Below, in pieces: positions 9,125 to 17,320 of a stretch of DNA of 64,000 nucleotides. Source of the stretch: DAOTYE01 sp034434915 (GTDB lineage Bacteria; Chloroflexota; Dehalococcoidia; Dehalococcoidales; RBG-16-60-22); the NCBI GenBank assembly GCA_034434915.1, contig DAOTYE010000004.1, positions 1 to 64,000 on the forward strand, in the 5' to 3' direction. The position numbers and the translations under genes were made by a program. A model generated the notes under the pieces. That model saw nothing but the letters and a program-made list of their open reading frames with translations. It was not told the DNA's origin and searched no databases. The first letter of the stretch is position 1, and every line of letters starts with the position of its first letter.

Positions 9125-11044
9125 ATGAAAAGCATGCTCTGGCAACCGGTCAACATCAACAAGATGGAGGTAAAAAACCGCATCGTCATGCCGCCCATGG
9201 TCACCCAGTACGGCAGTGCGGACGGATTGCCCACGGAACGTACCAGAAACTACTACGAAGCACGAGCAAAAGGCGGCGCCGGACTCGTCATCGTGGAAGC
9301 CACCATGGTGCACAAGCGCGGGCACACCTTCATCAATCACCTCAGCCTCAGCGACGATAAGGCTATCCCCGCCTGGCGCCAGCTCACTGAAGTGATTCAT
9401 CGCCACGGCGCTAAAGCGGCAGTACAAATCCACCACGGCGGCAGGATGGCAAAGTCCAAGCTGATGGGCATGCCCCCGGTAGCTCCATCTCCCATACCTG
9501 CCCCCGGTGGCGAAATGCCGCAGGAGCTTTCCAAGGAAGAGATAAAAGAGATTGTTAATTTCTTCGCCCAGGCGGCGGTGCGGGCAAAGCAAGCTGATTT
9601 TGACGGTGTTGAAATCCACGCCGCCCATGCCTACCTCATCCACCAGTTCCTATCTGCCTCATCAAACAAAAGATTAGATGAGTATGGTGGCAGTGTTGCC
9701 AACCGGGCACGGTTCCTTATTGAGATTATCCATGCCATACGAGACGCCGTGGGCAATGAATATCCCGTCTGGTGCCGCATCAGCGCCCAGGAGTACGGCA
9801 TAGCGGAAGGCATTACCCTGCAAGAATCAAAGGAGATAGTAAAGCTCGCCCAGGAAGCGGGTATTGACGCGGTGCATGTCTCAGCTTCAGGACCAACCGC
9901 ACCTAACATCCAGCCTTTACCCAAGTTTACCCCGGGCGTCCTGGTCAATCTGGCTGAGGCTATTAAGAAATCAACGGTGATTCCCGTCATTGCCGTGGGC
10001 AAAATCACGCCGGAACTGGGTGAAAAGCTCATCAAAGAGGACAAAGCCGACCTCATCGCCATGGGGAGAGCCCTCTTCGCTGACCCTGACATCCCGAACA
10101 AGATTGCCGAGGGCAGGCTGGAGGATATCCTTCCCTGCATTGAATGCTTCAGCTGTCGCAGTGACCTGTACACGCCAGGCATTGTGGAGGTGCGCTGTGT
10201 GGTGAACCCGGCAATGGGCAAGGAGGCGGAGTTCAGAATTGTCCGCGCCGCCAAACCGAAGAAAGTCCTGGTCATCGGCGGGGGACCGGCAGGCATGGAA
10301 GCGGCGCGCATCGCCGCAATGAGAGGTCATGCCGTAACCCTGTGGGAAAAAGAGCCCAGACTGGGCGGTCAGCTCACCCAAGCAGCCACACCTCCTTATA
10401 AAGACCGGATTGGCGCCTTCAACCAGTTCCTCCAGACACAGCTCAAGAAGCTGGGCGTCACTATTGAGACAAAGAAAGAGGCGACTCCATCTGCGGTTGC
10501 TGAATTCAAGCCGGACGCCGCCATCGTGGCAACGGGCATCAAGCCCATGGTGCCCCAGATACCGGGCATTGAAAAGGCAAATGTGGTCCACGCCGGGGAC
10601 GTGCTGGAAGGCAAAGCAAAGGTGGGCAAGAAGGTGATAGTCATCGGCGGGGAGATGGTGGGCTGTGAGACCGCCGAGTTCCTCGCGGACAAAGGGAAGA
10701 AGGTAACCGTTACCCGCCGGGGTCCAGAGATGGCGCTGGGAGTGACGGTGACATTGCGCGGCTTCCTGCTGAGCCGATTGGAGAAAAAAGGCGTCACCCT
10801 GCTTCCCGGAGTTAGATACGAGGAGATAACCCCGCATGGGCTGGTGGTTACCACAAAGGAAGGGGAAAAGAAGACGATAGAGGCTGACACCATTGTCCTG
10901 GCGGCAGGTTCAACGCCGAACCAGGAGCTTTATAACGCTCTGAAAGACAAAGTGCCGGAAGTTTATCTCATCGGCGACTGCGCCAAGCCGCGGACACTGC
11001 GAGAGGCGCTCACCGAAGGACAGCGCACTGGTTTAGCTATCTAA
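9125..11044 (+). CDS. Old Yellow Enzyme/2,4-dienoyl-CoA reductase family flavoprotein
   Basis: A 639-residue three-part reductase. An FMN-binding TIM barrel occupies 1-330 and includes the substrate-loop motif HAAHAYLIHQFLS and a later R-L-D-E-Y-G-G-S. A 4Fe-4S site follows at C338, C341, C344 and C358. The C-terminal half binds FAD and NAD(P)H, with Rossmann motifs at 385-390 (GGGPAG) and 508-514. This is the layout of E. coli FadH, trimethylamine dehydrogenase and BaiCD/enoate reductases: electrons go from NAD(P)H through FAD and Fe-S to FMN, which reduces an activated C=C bond. The actual substrate is unknown. The start has a strong AAGGGGGG upstream. Confidence 0.92.
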   Translation: MKSMLWQPVNINKMEVKNRIVMPPMVTQYGSADGLPTERTRNYYEARAKGGAGLVIVEATMVHKRGHTFINHLSLSDDKAIPAWRQLTEVIHRHGAKAAVQIHHGGRMAKSKLMGMPPVAPSPIPAPGGEMPQELSKEEIKEIVNFFAQAAVRAKQADFDGVEIHAAHAYLIHQFLSASSNKRLDEYGGSVANRARFLIEIIHAIRDAVGNEYPVWCRISAQEYGIAEGITLQESKEIVKLAQEAGIDAVHVSASGPTAPNIQPLPKFTPGVLVNLAEAIKKSTVIPVIAVGKITPELGEKLIKEDKADLIAMGRALFADPDIPNKIAEGRLEDILPCIECFSCRSDLYTPGIVEVRCVVNPAMGKEAEFRIVRAAKPKKVLVIGGGPAGMEAARIAAMRGHAVTLWEKEPRLGGQLTQAATPPYKDRIGAFNQFLQTQLKKLGVTIETKKEATPSAVAEFKPDAAIVATGIKPMVPQIPGIEKANVVHAGDVLEGKAKVGKKVIVIGGEMVGCETAEFLADKGKKVTVTRRGPEMALGVTVTLRGFLLSRLEKKGVTLLPGVRYEEITPHGLVVTTKEGEKKTIEADTIVLAAGSTPNQELYNALKDKVPEVYLIGDCAKPRTLREALTEGQRTGLAI

Positions 11045-11062
11045 ACCGGATAAATTTGATTC

Positions 11063-11087
11063 GGGAGGCGGATGGCGAATGCCTCCC
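11063..11087. other. Hairpin between convergent genes
   Basis: GGGAGGC (11063-11069) and GCCTCCC (11081-11087) form a 7-bp stem with an 11-base loop in the gap between the reductase and the NIL-domain gene, which converge here. There is no T-tract on either side, so intrinsic termination is possible but not well supported. Confidence 0.45.
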
Positions 11088-11101
11088 ACCCCTCCTCCAC
11101 C

Positions 11102-11344
11102 CTACCCCTCAACCACATCGCCATCCGCCGTGTCCACACGCACGCCCTGCAGCATCACCCAGTTGACCCCGTCCTCAATGTCCCGGTCTTTCCCTTCCAG
11201 CTCAAGGACAACCCATCCCCGGTCCTGGGTCACGCCAGCCTGGCGGATATTGGTCACCACGTTGAACTTACGCCCCAGGGTATAGATGACAGGCTCTTTC
11301 ACCAGTTCAGGCGGAAAGGTGAACATCACTTTTTTAGTACTCAT
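11102..11344 (-). CDS. NIL-domain protein
   Basis: An 80-residue, single-domain protein (MSTKKVMFTFPPELVKEPVI start) of the NIL family, a ferredoxin-fold domain also found at the C-terminus of methionine ABC transporter ATPases, where it senses methionine, and in archaeal ferredoxins linked to homocysteine synthesis. Two adjacent ATGs (11347 and 11344) follow a GAGGTGA site; either could start. It is the last gene of the operon with Rrf2, a cystathionine gamma-synthase family enzyme and threonine synthase, so a role in sulfur amino-acid synthesis or sensing is a reasonable inference. Confidence 0.82.
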   Translation of the reverse strand: MSTKKVMFTFPPELVKEPVIYTLGRKFNVVTNIRQAGVTQDRGWVVLELEGKDRDIEDGVNWVMLQGVRVDTADGDVVEG

Positions 11345-11367
11345 CATTCTCACCTCAATCAGAGTTT

Positions 11368-12591
11368 CTATGCCGGCACGCTGATGATTTCCTCCACGGC
11401 TTCAATAGCAGGCTTCACCGTAAATGGCTGGACGATGTCCGACAGGATTTCCTGAGTCCGCGGACCAGCGCCGGTGATGAAAGCCACCGTAAGCTCCTGT
11501 TTCTTGATTGCCCCTGAAGCCGCCAGCTTCTTCAACGCACCGATGACCACCCCACCCGCCGCCTCAGCAAAAATACCTTCCGTCTGCGCCAGCAGTTTCA
11601 CCCCGGCAATCGCTTCCTCATCGGTAACGGCACAGGCGCCCCCACCCGATTGTCGCGCCACCCTCAGGGCATAAAAGCCGTCCGCCGGGTTGCCCATGGC
11701 GATTGAGCGCACAATGGTGTCCGGCTTGAGCGGGTTCACGTGAAGACTGCCCGCCTGAAACGCGTTGACGATGGGCGCACTGCCCGCCGCCTGGCTCAGG
11801 AAACAATGGCTATTGAGCGGTCCGATGAGACCGAGCATGGAAAGCTCCTCCAGCCCCTTCCAGATGCGGGTGAAGAGCAGTCCCGATGCCGCCGGCGCCA
11901 CGATGCAGTCCGGCGCCCGCCAGCCGAGCTGTTCGGCAACTTCATAGCCGAGCGTCTTGCTGCCCTCGGCATAGTAGGGTCTGAGGTTGATATTGACAAA
12001 CCCCCACTTATACCGCCGCACCACCTGAGCACACAGTCGGTTCACCTCATCGTAGTTCCCTTCAACGGTTACCAGCACCGGGTTATAGATTGCCGCGCCC
12101 ACCAGCTTCCCTTTCTCCACGCTGGCAGGCACAAAGACGTAAGCCTTCAGCTTCCCTTTGGCGGCATGAGCGGCGACGCTCGCCGCCAGGTTCCCGGTTG
12201 ATGCGCACGACACAGTATCAAAGCCGAACTCCACTGCCTTCGTGACTGCCACTGATACCACGCGGTCCTTGAAGGAGTAGGTAGGGTTCAGGCAATCGTT
12301 CTTGATATAAAGCTGGTCAAGCCCCAGCTCCTCGCCAAGATTCTTAGCGTGAACCAGGGGCGTGAACCCGGTGCCGAGGTCTATCTCATTTCCTTCCACC
12401 GGCAGCATCTCACGATAGCGCCACATACTGCGCGGTCCGGCGGCAATCTTCTCCTTGCTCACCGCCTTAGCCATGGACTTATAGTCATAGATGACCTCAA
12501 GCGGGCTGAAGCAGAAATCGCACAGGTTCATCGGCTCCAGGGGATACTCCCGCCCACATTTCCTACAGCGTAAAACGGTCGCGTATGACAT
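11368..12591 (-). CDS. thrC: Threonine synthase (zinc-ribbon type), first copy
   Basis: A 407-residue PLP enzyme. An N-terminal zinc ribbon (C9, C12, C24, C27) precedes a fold-type II catalytic domain, with K108 in N-P-T-Y-S-F-K-D-R as the PLP lysine and a S-T-G-N-L-A phosphate-binding motif following. The family converts O-phosphohomoserine to threonine; relatives make cysteate or cystathionine-like products. A second paralogue lies at 23.4-24.5 kb. This copy is embedded in an operon with a cystathionine gamma-synthase-like enzyme and a NIL protein, so its product may feed sulfur metabolism instead of threonine. The start ATG follows GGTGGAG closely. Confidence 0.88.
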   Translation of the reverse strand: MSYATVLRCRKCGREYPLEPMNLCDFCFSPLEVIYDYKSMAKAVSKEKIAAGPRSMWRYREMLPVEGNEIDLGTGFTPLVHAKNLGEELGLDQLYIKNDCLNPTYSFKDRVVSVAVTKAVEFGFDTVSCASTGNLAASVAAHAAKGKLKAYVFVPASVEKGKLVGAAIYNPVLVTVEGNYDEVNRLCAQVVRRYKWGFVNINLRPYYAEGSKTLGYEVAEQLGWRAPDCIVAPAASGLLFTRIWKGLEELSMLGLIGPLNSHCFLSQAAGSAPIVNAFQAGSLHVNPLKPDTIVRSIAMGNPADGFYALRVARQSGGGACAVTDEEAIAGVKLLAQTEGIFAEAAGGVVIGALKKLAASGAIKKQELTVAFITGAGPRTQEILSDIVQPFTVKPAIEAVEEIISVPA

Positions 12592-12602
12592 TTCTCCACC
12601 CC

Positions 12603-13745
12603 CTAATCAGGCTCCAGCGCCTGGCGCAGGTCTGCCACAAGGTCGTCCTTATGCTCCAGACCGATGGAAAGTCGGATAAGCCCATCAGTAATGCCCACCT
12701 TCTCTCTGATTTCCTGCGGCATTGAGGCATGGCTCATGGTGCCAGGGTGCTCCGCCAGGGAAGCGGCACCGCCCAGTGATTCAGCGAGGGCAAAAATTTT
12801 AAGTTTTCGCAGGCAGCGGTTAGCTTCCTCCAGCCCGCCTCTGACCTCAAAAGATACCATCCCGCCGAAGCCCTTCATCTGCCTTCGGGCAATGTCATGC
12901 CCGGGATGGGTGGGAAGCCCAGGATAATAGACCCGCTTCACGCCGGGATGCTTGTTCAGGTATTCAGCCACCACGCGGGCATTTTCTTCATGCTGTTTCA
13001 TCCGCACGGAGAGCGTCTCAATGCCGCGCAGGACCAGCCAGCAGTCAAAAGGTCCGGCGGGAGTGCCCATGGCGTTGAGCAGGAACTGCACCTTCTCACC
13101 CAGCTCCGCAGTGGCAGTGACAACGGCTCCGCCCACCACATCGCAGTGCCCGTTGAGATATTTCGTGGTGGAATGGACGACGATGTCTATGCCATAGTCA
13201 ATCGGCTTCAGCAGGTAGGGAGTGGCAAAGGTGTTATCAATGACGGTAAGGATGTTGCGTTTCCTGGCGATATCCGCCACCATCTCAATGTCAACGAGAT
13301 TGAGCAAAGGGTTTGAGGGAGTCTCAATCCAGAACATTTTCGTATTCGGCTTGATTGCCTTTTCAATGTTCTCACTTTTGTCCATGCGGACATAAGTAAA
13401 CTCCAAGCCTTTGTCCTGCATCACGTTCTGGAACAGGCGGTACGTCCCGCCATAGATATCATCACCGGAGACAACATGGTCGCCCGCCTTGAGCAGGTGA
13501 ATCACCGTCGTTTCCGCCGCCATGCCAGTGGCAAAGGCAAAGCCCGCCTTGCCGCCCTCAAGCTGAGCGATGGTCTCCTCAAGGACTTTGCGCGTGGGAT
13601 TGGCAGTGCGGGAGTAATCATAGCCCCGTGTCCTGCCGATGTCCTCAAAGGCAAAGGTGGATGTCTGGTAAATGGGTACCGTAACTGCGCCATAGGCTTT
13701 ATCCGGGCGCTGTCCGGCATGGATAGCAATAGTCTCAAATTTCAA
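12603..13745 (-). CDS. Cystathionine gamma-synthase/gamma-lyase family PLP enzyme
   Basis: A 380-residue trans-sulfuration enzyme. The PLP lysine is K195 in H-S-T-T-K-Y-L-N-G-H, preceded by the I-D-N-T-F-A-T-P strand. The N-terminus holds the Y-x-Y-S-R-T-x-N-P-T motif that contacts the neighbouring subunit's cofactor phosphate. Family members join or split cysteine and homoserine derivatives (MetB, MetC-like, MetY, methionine gamma-lyase); sequence alone does not decide which. The start is a TTG at 13745 placed 6 bases after GAGGAGG. An ATG 13 codons further upstream would put the ribosome binding site inside the coding region, so I reject it. It lies 12 bases upstream of thrC. Confidence 0.9.
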   Translation of the reverse strand: MKFETIAIHAGQRPDKAYGAVTVPIYQTSTFAFEDIGRTRGYDYSRTANPTRKVLEETIAQLEGGKAGFAFATGMAAETTVIHLLKAGDHVVSGDDIYGGTYRLFQNVMQDKGLEFTYVRMDKSENIEKAIKPNTKMFWIETPSNPLLNLVDIEMVADIARKRNILTVIDNTFATPYLLKPIDYGIDIVVHSTTKYLNGHCDVVGGAVVTATAELGEKVQFLLNAMGTPAGPFDCWLVLRGIETLSVRMKQHEENARVVAEYLNKHPGVKRVYYPGLPTHPGHDIARRQMKGFGGMVSFEVRGGLEEANRCLRKLKIFALAESLGGAASLAEHPGTMSHASMPQEIREKVGITDGLIRLSIGLEHKDDLVADLRQALEPD

Positions 13746-13805
13746 TGTACACCTCCTCAAAAAGAAAAAGTAACCGTAACCCAAGGGGGAGATGAAAAGA
13801 GGAAA

Positions 13806-14255
13806 TTAGATGGTGTACATCAGGGGGACGAGCGTTTCTCGCTGGCGCTGGCGTTCACGCTCAATAAGGTCCCGCAAGGTCACGGAGTCCAGGACAGCGT
13901 CCATTGCCTTTTTAAGGGAGCTCCACACATCGCGGGTAACACAGGAGGAGGAACGAGCACACAGTTCCGGCTTGTCAATACATTCCACAGGCGCGATAGA
14001 GCCTTCAAGGAGGTTAATAACCTCGCTCAGCTTTATTTCCTCAGGCGCCTTCACGAGGAGGACGCCGCCTTTAGCACCGCGGACGCTTCTGGCGATGCCT
14101 GCCGCAATAAGTGGAGCCATGAGATGCTCCAGATAGCGCACGGAAATCTGCTGCCTCTGCGCAATTTCCTTCAATGCCACAGGTTCACCATTCTGGTGCA
14201 GAGCCAGGTCCAGAAGTGCGCGGGTGGCGTATCTACCTTTGGTTGACAGTTTCAT
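13806..14255 (-). CDS. Rrf2-family transcriptional regulator (IscR/CymR-like)
   Basis: A 149-residue winged-helix repressor starting MKLSTKGRYATRALLDLA, characteristic of Rrf2 proteins. The helix-turn-helix covers about 25-60. Cysteines at 92, 99 and 105 occur where IscR has its 2Fe-2S ligands (92, 98, 104), so cluster binding is likely, although the first spacing is one residue longer. It is the first gene of the operon with the trans-sulfuration enzyme, thrC and the NIL gene. A palindrome overlapping its own promoter suggests self-control. In function it could be a cysteine-status regulator such as CymR or an Fe-S regulator such as IscR. Confidence 0.92.
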   Translation of the reverse strand: MKLSTKGRYATRALLDLALHQNGEPVALKEIAQRQQISVRYLEHLMAPLIAAGIARSVRGAKGGVLLVKAPEEIKLSEVINLLEGSIAPVECIDKPELCARSSSCVTRDVWSSLKKAMDAVLDSVTLRDLIERERQRQRETLVPLMYTI

Positions 14256-14270
14256 GGTCGCACTTTTCTA

Positions 14271-14317
14271 ACTAATACTATGACATTAGTATACTTTTCT
14301 TCTCCTTTATTTGTCAA
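14271..14317 (-). promoter_or_regulatory. Promoter and operator of the Rrf2 operon
   Basis: On the minus strand, TTGACA (14312-14317) and TATACT (14288-14293) are separated by 18 bases. Overlapping and just downstream of the -10 are nested inverted repeats: ATACTA/TAGTAT (14275-14280 and 14287-14292) and ACTAAT/ATTAGT (14271-14276 and 14285-14290). A symmetric site at this place fits an autorepressing Rrf2 protein. Confidence 0.75.
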
Positions 14318-14331
14318 GAGTGAGTGTTTTG

Positions 14332-14413
14332 CCATCGCGCGGAGCGCCGCGACGACGCAATCTCTGTAAATTTACTGAAATTGCCACGCCCCCTTTCATC
14401 GGGACCCGCAAAG
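14332..14413. repeat. Dispersed hairpin repeat, copy 1
   Basis: This copy shares its 3' part (ATTGCCACGCCCC, then TTTCATCGGGAC and GCAAAG) with a second copy at 49901-49980. Between the arms it contains the palindrome GTAAATTTAC flanked by CAAT and ATTG. The pattern resembles the short GTCATTGCGAG-type repeats scattered in many bacterial genomes. It lies between the Rrf2 promoter and the aminotransferase promoter. Confidence 0.65.
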
Positions 14414-14460
14414 AAACAATCAGCAAAAAACCCGGGAAACTTTCTCTTTTGCCTTTTTGT

Positions 14461-14489
14461 TTGACAAGTGCAACCAGCCATGATATACA
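14461..14489 (+). promoter_or_regulatory. Promoter of the glyoxylate aminotransferase gene
   Basis: TTGACA at 14461-14466, a 17-base spacer, and TATACA at 14484-14489, about 40 bases before the start codon. Confidence 0.6.
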
Positions 14490-14530
14490 ATGTTAAGCAT
14501 CTTCAAAACACGATAGAAAGGCTGTGAGCA

Positions 14531-15721
14531 ATGGCTGATAGTACTGTTACCCGTATCAACCCTCCCTACCGCATCCTGCTGGGTCCCGGTCCGAGCAATG
14601 TCCACCCCCGTGTCCAGATGGCGATGCAGGCACCCATCCTGGGCTACTTCGACCCGTATTTCTTCACCATCATGGAAAGCACCGCAAACCTCCTGCGCAC
14701 GCTCTTTCGCACCAAGAATAAAGTAACCTTCCCCCTCTCCGGCACCGGAGGGGCGGGGATGGAAGCGGGGTTCTCTAACTTCCTTGAACCCGGCGATACG
14801 GCGGTAATCGGTGTCAATGGTTTCTTCGGTGAAAGAATGGTGGAGCTGGCTCAGCGCGCCGGCGCCCATGTGGTGCGGGTGGATGCTGAGTGGGGCAAAC
14901 CGCTGGCACCTGAGGCAATTGAAGCCGCGCTGAAAGCCCAGAAAAAGGTCAAGCTGGTGGCAGTGGTCCATGCAGAGACATCCACCGGCGTGCTCCAGCC
15001 CCTGACCGATATCTCCAAACTGGCTAAACGATACGATGCTCTCTTTCTGGTTGATGCGGTAACGTCCCTGGGGGGACATGAGGTCGCCATTGATGATTGG
15101 GGCATTGACATCTGTTACAGCGCTTCACAGAAGTGCATCAGCTGTCCGCCGGGTCTGGCGCCCATCACCGCCAGTGACAGGGCTATATCCATCCTGCAAG
15201 CCCGCACCCGCAAGGTGAACACGTGGTATCTGGACCTCTCTCTCCTCGCCAGCTACTGGTCAGCGACCAACCGGCTCTATCATCATACTGCTCCGGCACT
15301 CATGATTTACGCCTTTCATGAAGCACTGGTACTCATCGCTGAAGAAGGGCTTGAGGCGCGCTATCAGCGCCACCTGCGGCACGGTGCCGCCCTCCAGGCG
15401 GGTCTGGAAGCCATGGGGCTTCAGCTCTTCGCGCAGAAAGGGCACCGCCTCAGCAGTCTCACCTCCGTCCGCGTCCCGCCGGGGATTGACGAGCTGAAAA
15501 TAAGGCAGAGACTGCTCAATGAGTTCGGCATAGAGATTGGCGGAGGTCTGGGACAGCTAAAGGGACAGGTGTGGCGCATCGGTCTGATGGGTTACTCCTC
15601 AAGTCAGGAGAACGTGCTCCTTTTCCTCTCCGCGCTGGAGCAACTGCTCACCGATTCAGGTTATAAAATGTCAGCCGGCGCAGGGGTAGCCGCCGCCATT
15701 CAATCGTTGCAGAAGAAGTAG
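14531..15721 (+). CDS. Class V aminotransferase, alanine/serine-glyoxylate type
   Basis: A 396-residue fold-type I PLP enzyme. The start region I-L-L-G-P-G-P-S-N-V-H-P is typical of the AGXT/serine-pyruvate group. G-T-G-G-A-G-M-E holds the cofactor phosphate, D-A-V-T-S-L-G-G the PLP-ring aspartate, and K201 in S-A-S-Q-K-C the Schiff-base lysine. These enzymes move the amino group of alanine or serine to glyoxylate, giving glycine. A convergent glycolate oxidase gene pair (glyoxylate-forming) lies 337 bases away, which makes a glycolate-glyoxylate-glycine route plausible. Phosphonate or isopurine-related class V enzymes are less likely alternatives. Confidence 0.9.
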   Translation: MADSTVTRINPPYRILLGPGPSNVHPRVQMAMQAPILGYFDPYFFTIMESTANLLRTLFRTKNKVTFPLSGTGGAGMEAGFSNFLEPGDTAVIGVNGFFGERMVELAQRAGAHVVRVDAEWGKPLAPEAIEAALKAQKKVKLVAVVHAETSTGVLQPLTDISKLAKRYDALFLVDAVTSLGGHEVAIDDWGIDICYSASQKCISCPPGLAPITASDRAISILQARTRKVNTWYLDLSLLASYWSATNRLYHHTAPALMIYAFHEALVLIAEEGLEARYQRHLRHGAALQAGLEAMGLQLFAQKGHRLSSLTSVRVPPGIDELKIRQRLLNEFGIEIGGGLGQLKGQVWRIGLMGYSSSQENVLLFLSALEQLLTDSGYKMSAGAGVAAAIQSLQKK

Positions 15722-15796
15722 GCTGAAGTCCAGCCTTCACTCTATCCTCCGCCGCAGGAGACAGCGGCGATAATTTACCTGCCGATTTGGCAGACA

Positions 15797-15954
15797 GACG
15801 TTTGACTTTGACTGCGCGTGGAAGCCCTGCAGAGCGTGATATGGCGTACTATGGCGTGGATGTGCGCGAAGATGAACTGATGAAAGACCTGAAGGTGAGC
15901 AAACAGAGCGTCCCGGTGCAAAACATGATAGCCACCGCCGGGCAAAAGATTTAG
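15797..15954 (+). pseudogene. Decayed C39-like (papain-fold) peptidase fragment
   Basis: After the aminotransferase stop, the plus strand holds a short frame M-A-Y-Y-G-V-D-V-R-E-D-E-L-M-K-D-L-K from 15841, ending at 15952-15954. The Y-Y-G-V-x-V-x-E-D-E-L pattern is typical of the region just after the active-site cysteine in C39-like peptidases. Upstream, in a different frame, D-C and A-L-Q-S-V (15807-15840) give the expected D-C-G-x-x-A-L-Q-S-V of the active-site helix, so at least one frameshift separates them. The rest of the family length is missing. I read this as a remnant without function. The 336-base gap 15722-16057 otherwise holds only a weak hairpin (AGGCTG/CAGCCT) right after the aminotransferase stop. 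Confidence 0.5.
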
Positions 15955-16057
15955 ACCCCAGAACTAGGAAAAGCTGGACAATTTTGCCATGGTATTGCTG
16001 GGAAAACCGCCCGCCAAGACAGTGCTGGAACACATGGATTAAGCGCGTCTCTAGCGC

Positions 16058-17320
16058 CTACGATTTCTTTTCCGCTGACTGATATGCCCGGTCTAAAAGC
16101 TCAACCAGCTCCAGGCTTTTCATCCCGAGCTTATGCGATTTGATGCCGTAGGCTAACTGCATAGAGCATCCGGGACAGCAGGTAACGAGCAGGTCAGCGC
16201 TGGTGCGGGAGACGTTTTCCATCTTGCGGTCCAGCACCTTCATGGAGATGTCATAGTGAGTCAGGTTATATGAGCCGGCGGCGCCACAGCAGGTATTGGC
16301 TTCCACCATCTCCCGGTATTCCACGCCGGGGATGCTCCTGATAATCTGGCGCGGCTGGGCGCTTACCTTCTGGAACCTGCCCAGATGGCAAGGGTCATGG
16401 TAAGTTACCACATGCTTGAGGGTGCCCATCTCAGTCCTCAGCCCGATGCTCACCAGGAACTCACTCATATCCTTAACTTTCCCGGAAAAGGCTTTCGCTT
16501 CACCTGCCAGCTCAGCATCATCTTTGAGAAGCGCGGCATATTTTTTTAGCATTGAGCCGCATGAGGCGCACGTGGCGATGATGGCGTCCACATTCAGGCC
16601 GCGCGCCAGCTCCAGGTTTTTTCTCATCATTGACCGCATTGAGTCCTGGTCGCCGTAGCCGTATGCCGGCAGGCCACAGCAGACGAAATCAGGAATAGAC
16701 ACTTCAACATTGTGACGGTTGAGCACCCGGAGCGCCGCCTCAGCCACCTGTGGCGTGAAGTTTGCCGCGGCACAGCCGATAAAGTAGGCAACTTTATATC
16801 TGGGATTCTCCAGCTTCTTAGCGGCGTTCTTGATGTTTTTCTTATAGCGTATCCGCGGCAATATTGGCTCAGCCCTGCCGATATTCCCCATAAGTTTGGT
16901 GACGCCAAGCTTCCTCCCTACCATGGGCAAACCGCTCGCCTGGAGCCAGCTCAGCGCCCGCGCTGATTTATTAAGCAATGATGGCTTCTGCAGGACATCC
17001 CGGAAAAGAAATTTCTGTATCCAGGGCTGTCCTTTCTCTTTCATGAACTCGGCGCGCGCCTGGAGAATAAGCTCGTCAGTCAATACTCCCGGCGGGCAGT
17101 GGTCAACACACCCGTTGCAGGTCAGGCAGTTAAAGAGAGGCTCAGTGAGCTCAGTTACTTTCAGGTTGTTATCATAGATGCCGCGCAGGAGTGCCAGCCT
17201 GCCCCTGGCGACCGTCCACTCAATGCCGGTGGCTTTATACACCGGGCATCCCGCGAGGCAAAACCCGCATTTATTACAGCGCAGAAGCGCCTCATACATC
17301 GCCTGTTTGCTATCGGTCAT
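16058..17320 (-). CDS. glcF: Glycolate oxidase iron-sulfur subunit (GlcF-like)
   Basis: A 420-residue Fe-S protein. Two 4Fe-4S motifs are visible: C15, C18, C21, C25 and C65, C68, C71, C75. The second half has two CCG domains (C-C-G-L-P and C-C-G-A-A-G, the latter followed by T-C-C-P-G-C), as in GlcF, GlpC and HdrB. It would pass electrons from the FAD subunit to a membrane carrier or another acceptor. Its start codon overlaps the end of the GlcD-GlcE fusion by 4 bases, so the two are translationally coupled. Lactate or another 2-hydroxyacid is an alternative substrate. Confidence 0.88.
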   Translation of the reverse strand: MTDSKQAMYEALLRCNKCGFCLAGCPVYKATGIEWTVARGRLALLRGIYDNNLKVTELTEPLFNCLTCNGCVDHCPPGVLTDELILQARAEFMKEKGQPWIQKFLFRDVLQKPSLLNKSARALSWLQASGLPMVGRKLGVTKLMGNIGRAEPILPRIRYKKNIKNAAKKLENPRYKVAYFIGCAAANFTPQVAEAALRVLNRHNVEVSIPDFVCCGLPAYGYGDQDSMRSMMRKNLELARGLNVDAIIATCASCGSMLKKYAALLKDDAELAGEAKAFSGKVKDMSEFLVSIGLRTEMGTLKHVVTYHDPCHLGRFQKVSAQPRQIIRSIPGVEYREMVEANTCCGAAGSYNLTHYDISMKVLDRKMENVSRTSADLLVTCCPGCSMQLAYGIKSHKLGMKSLELVELLDRAYQSAEKKS

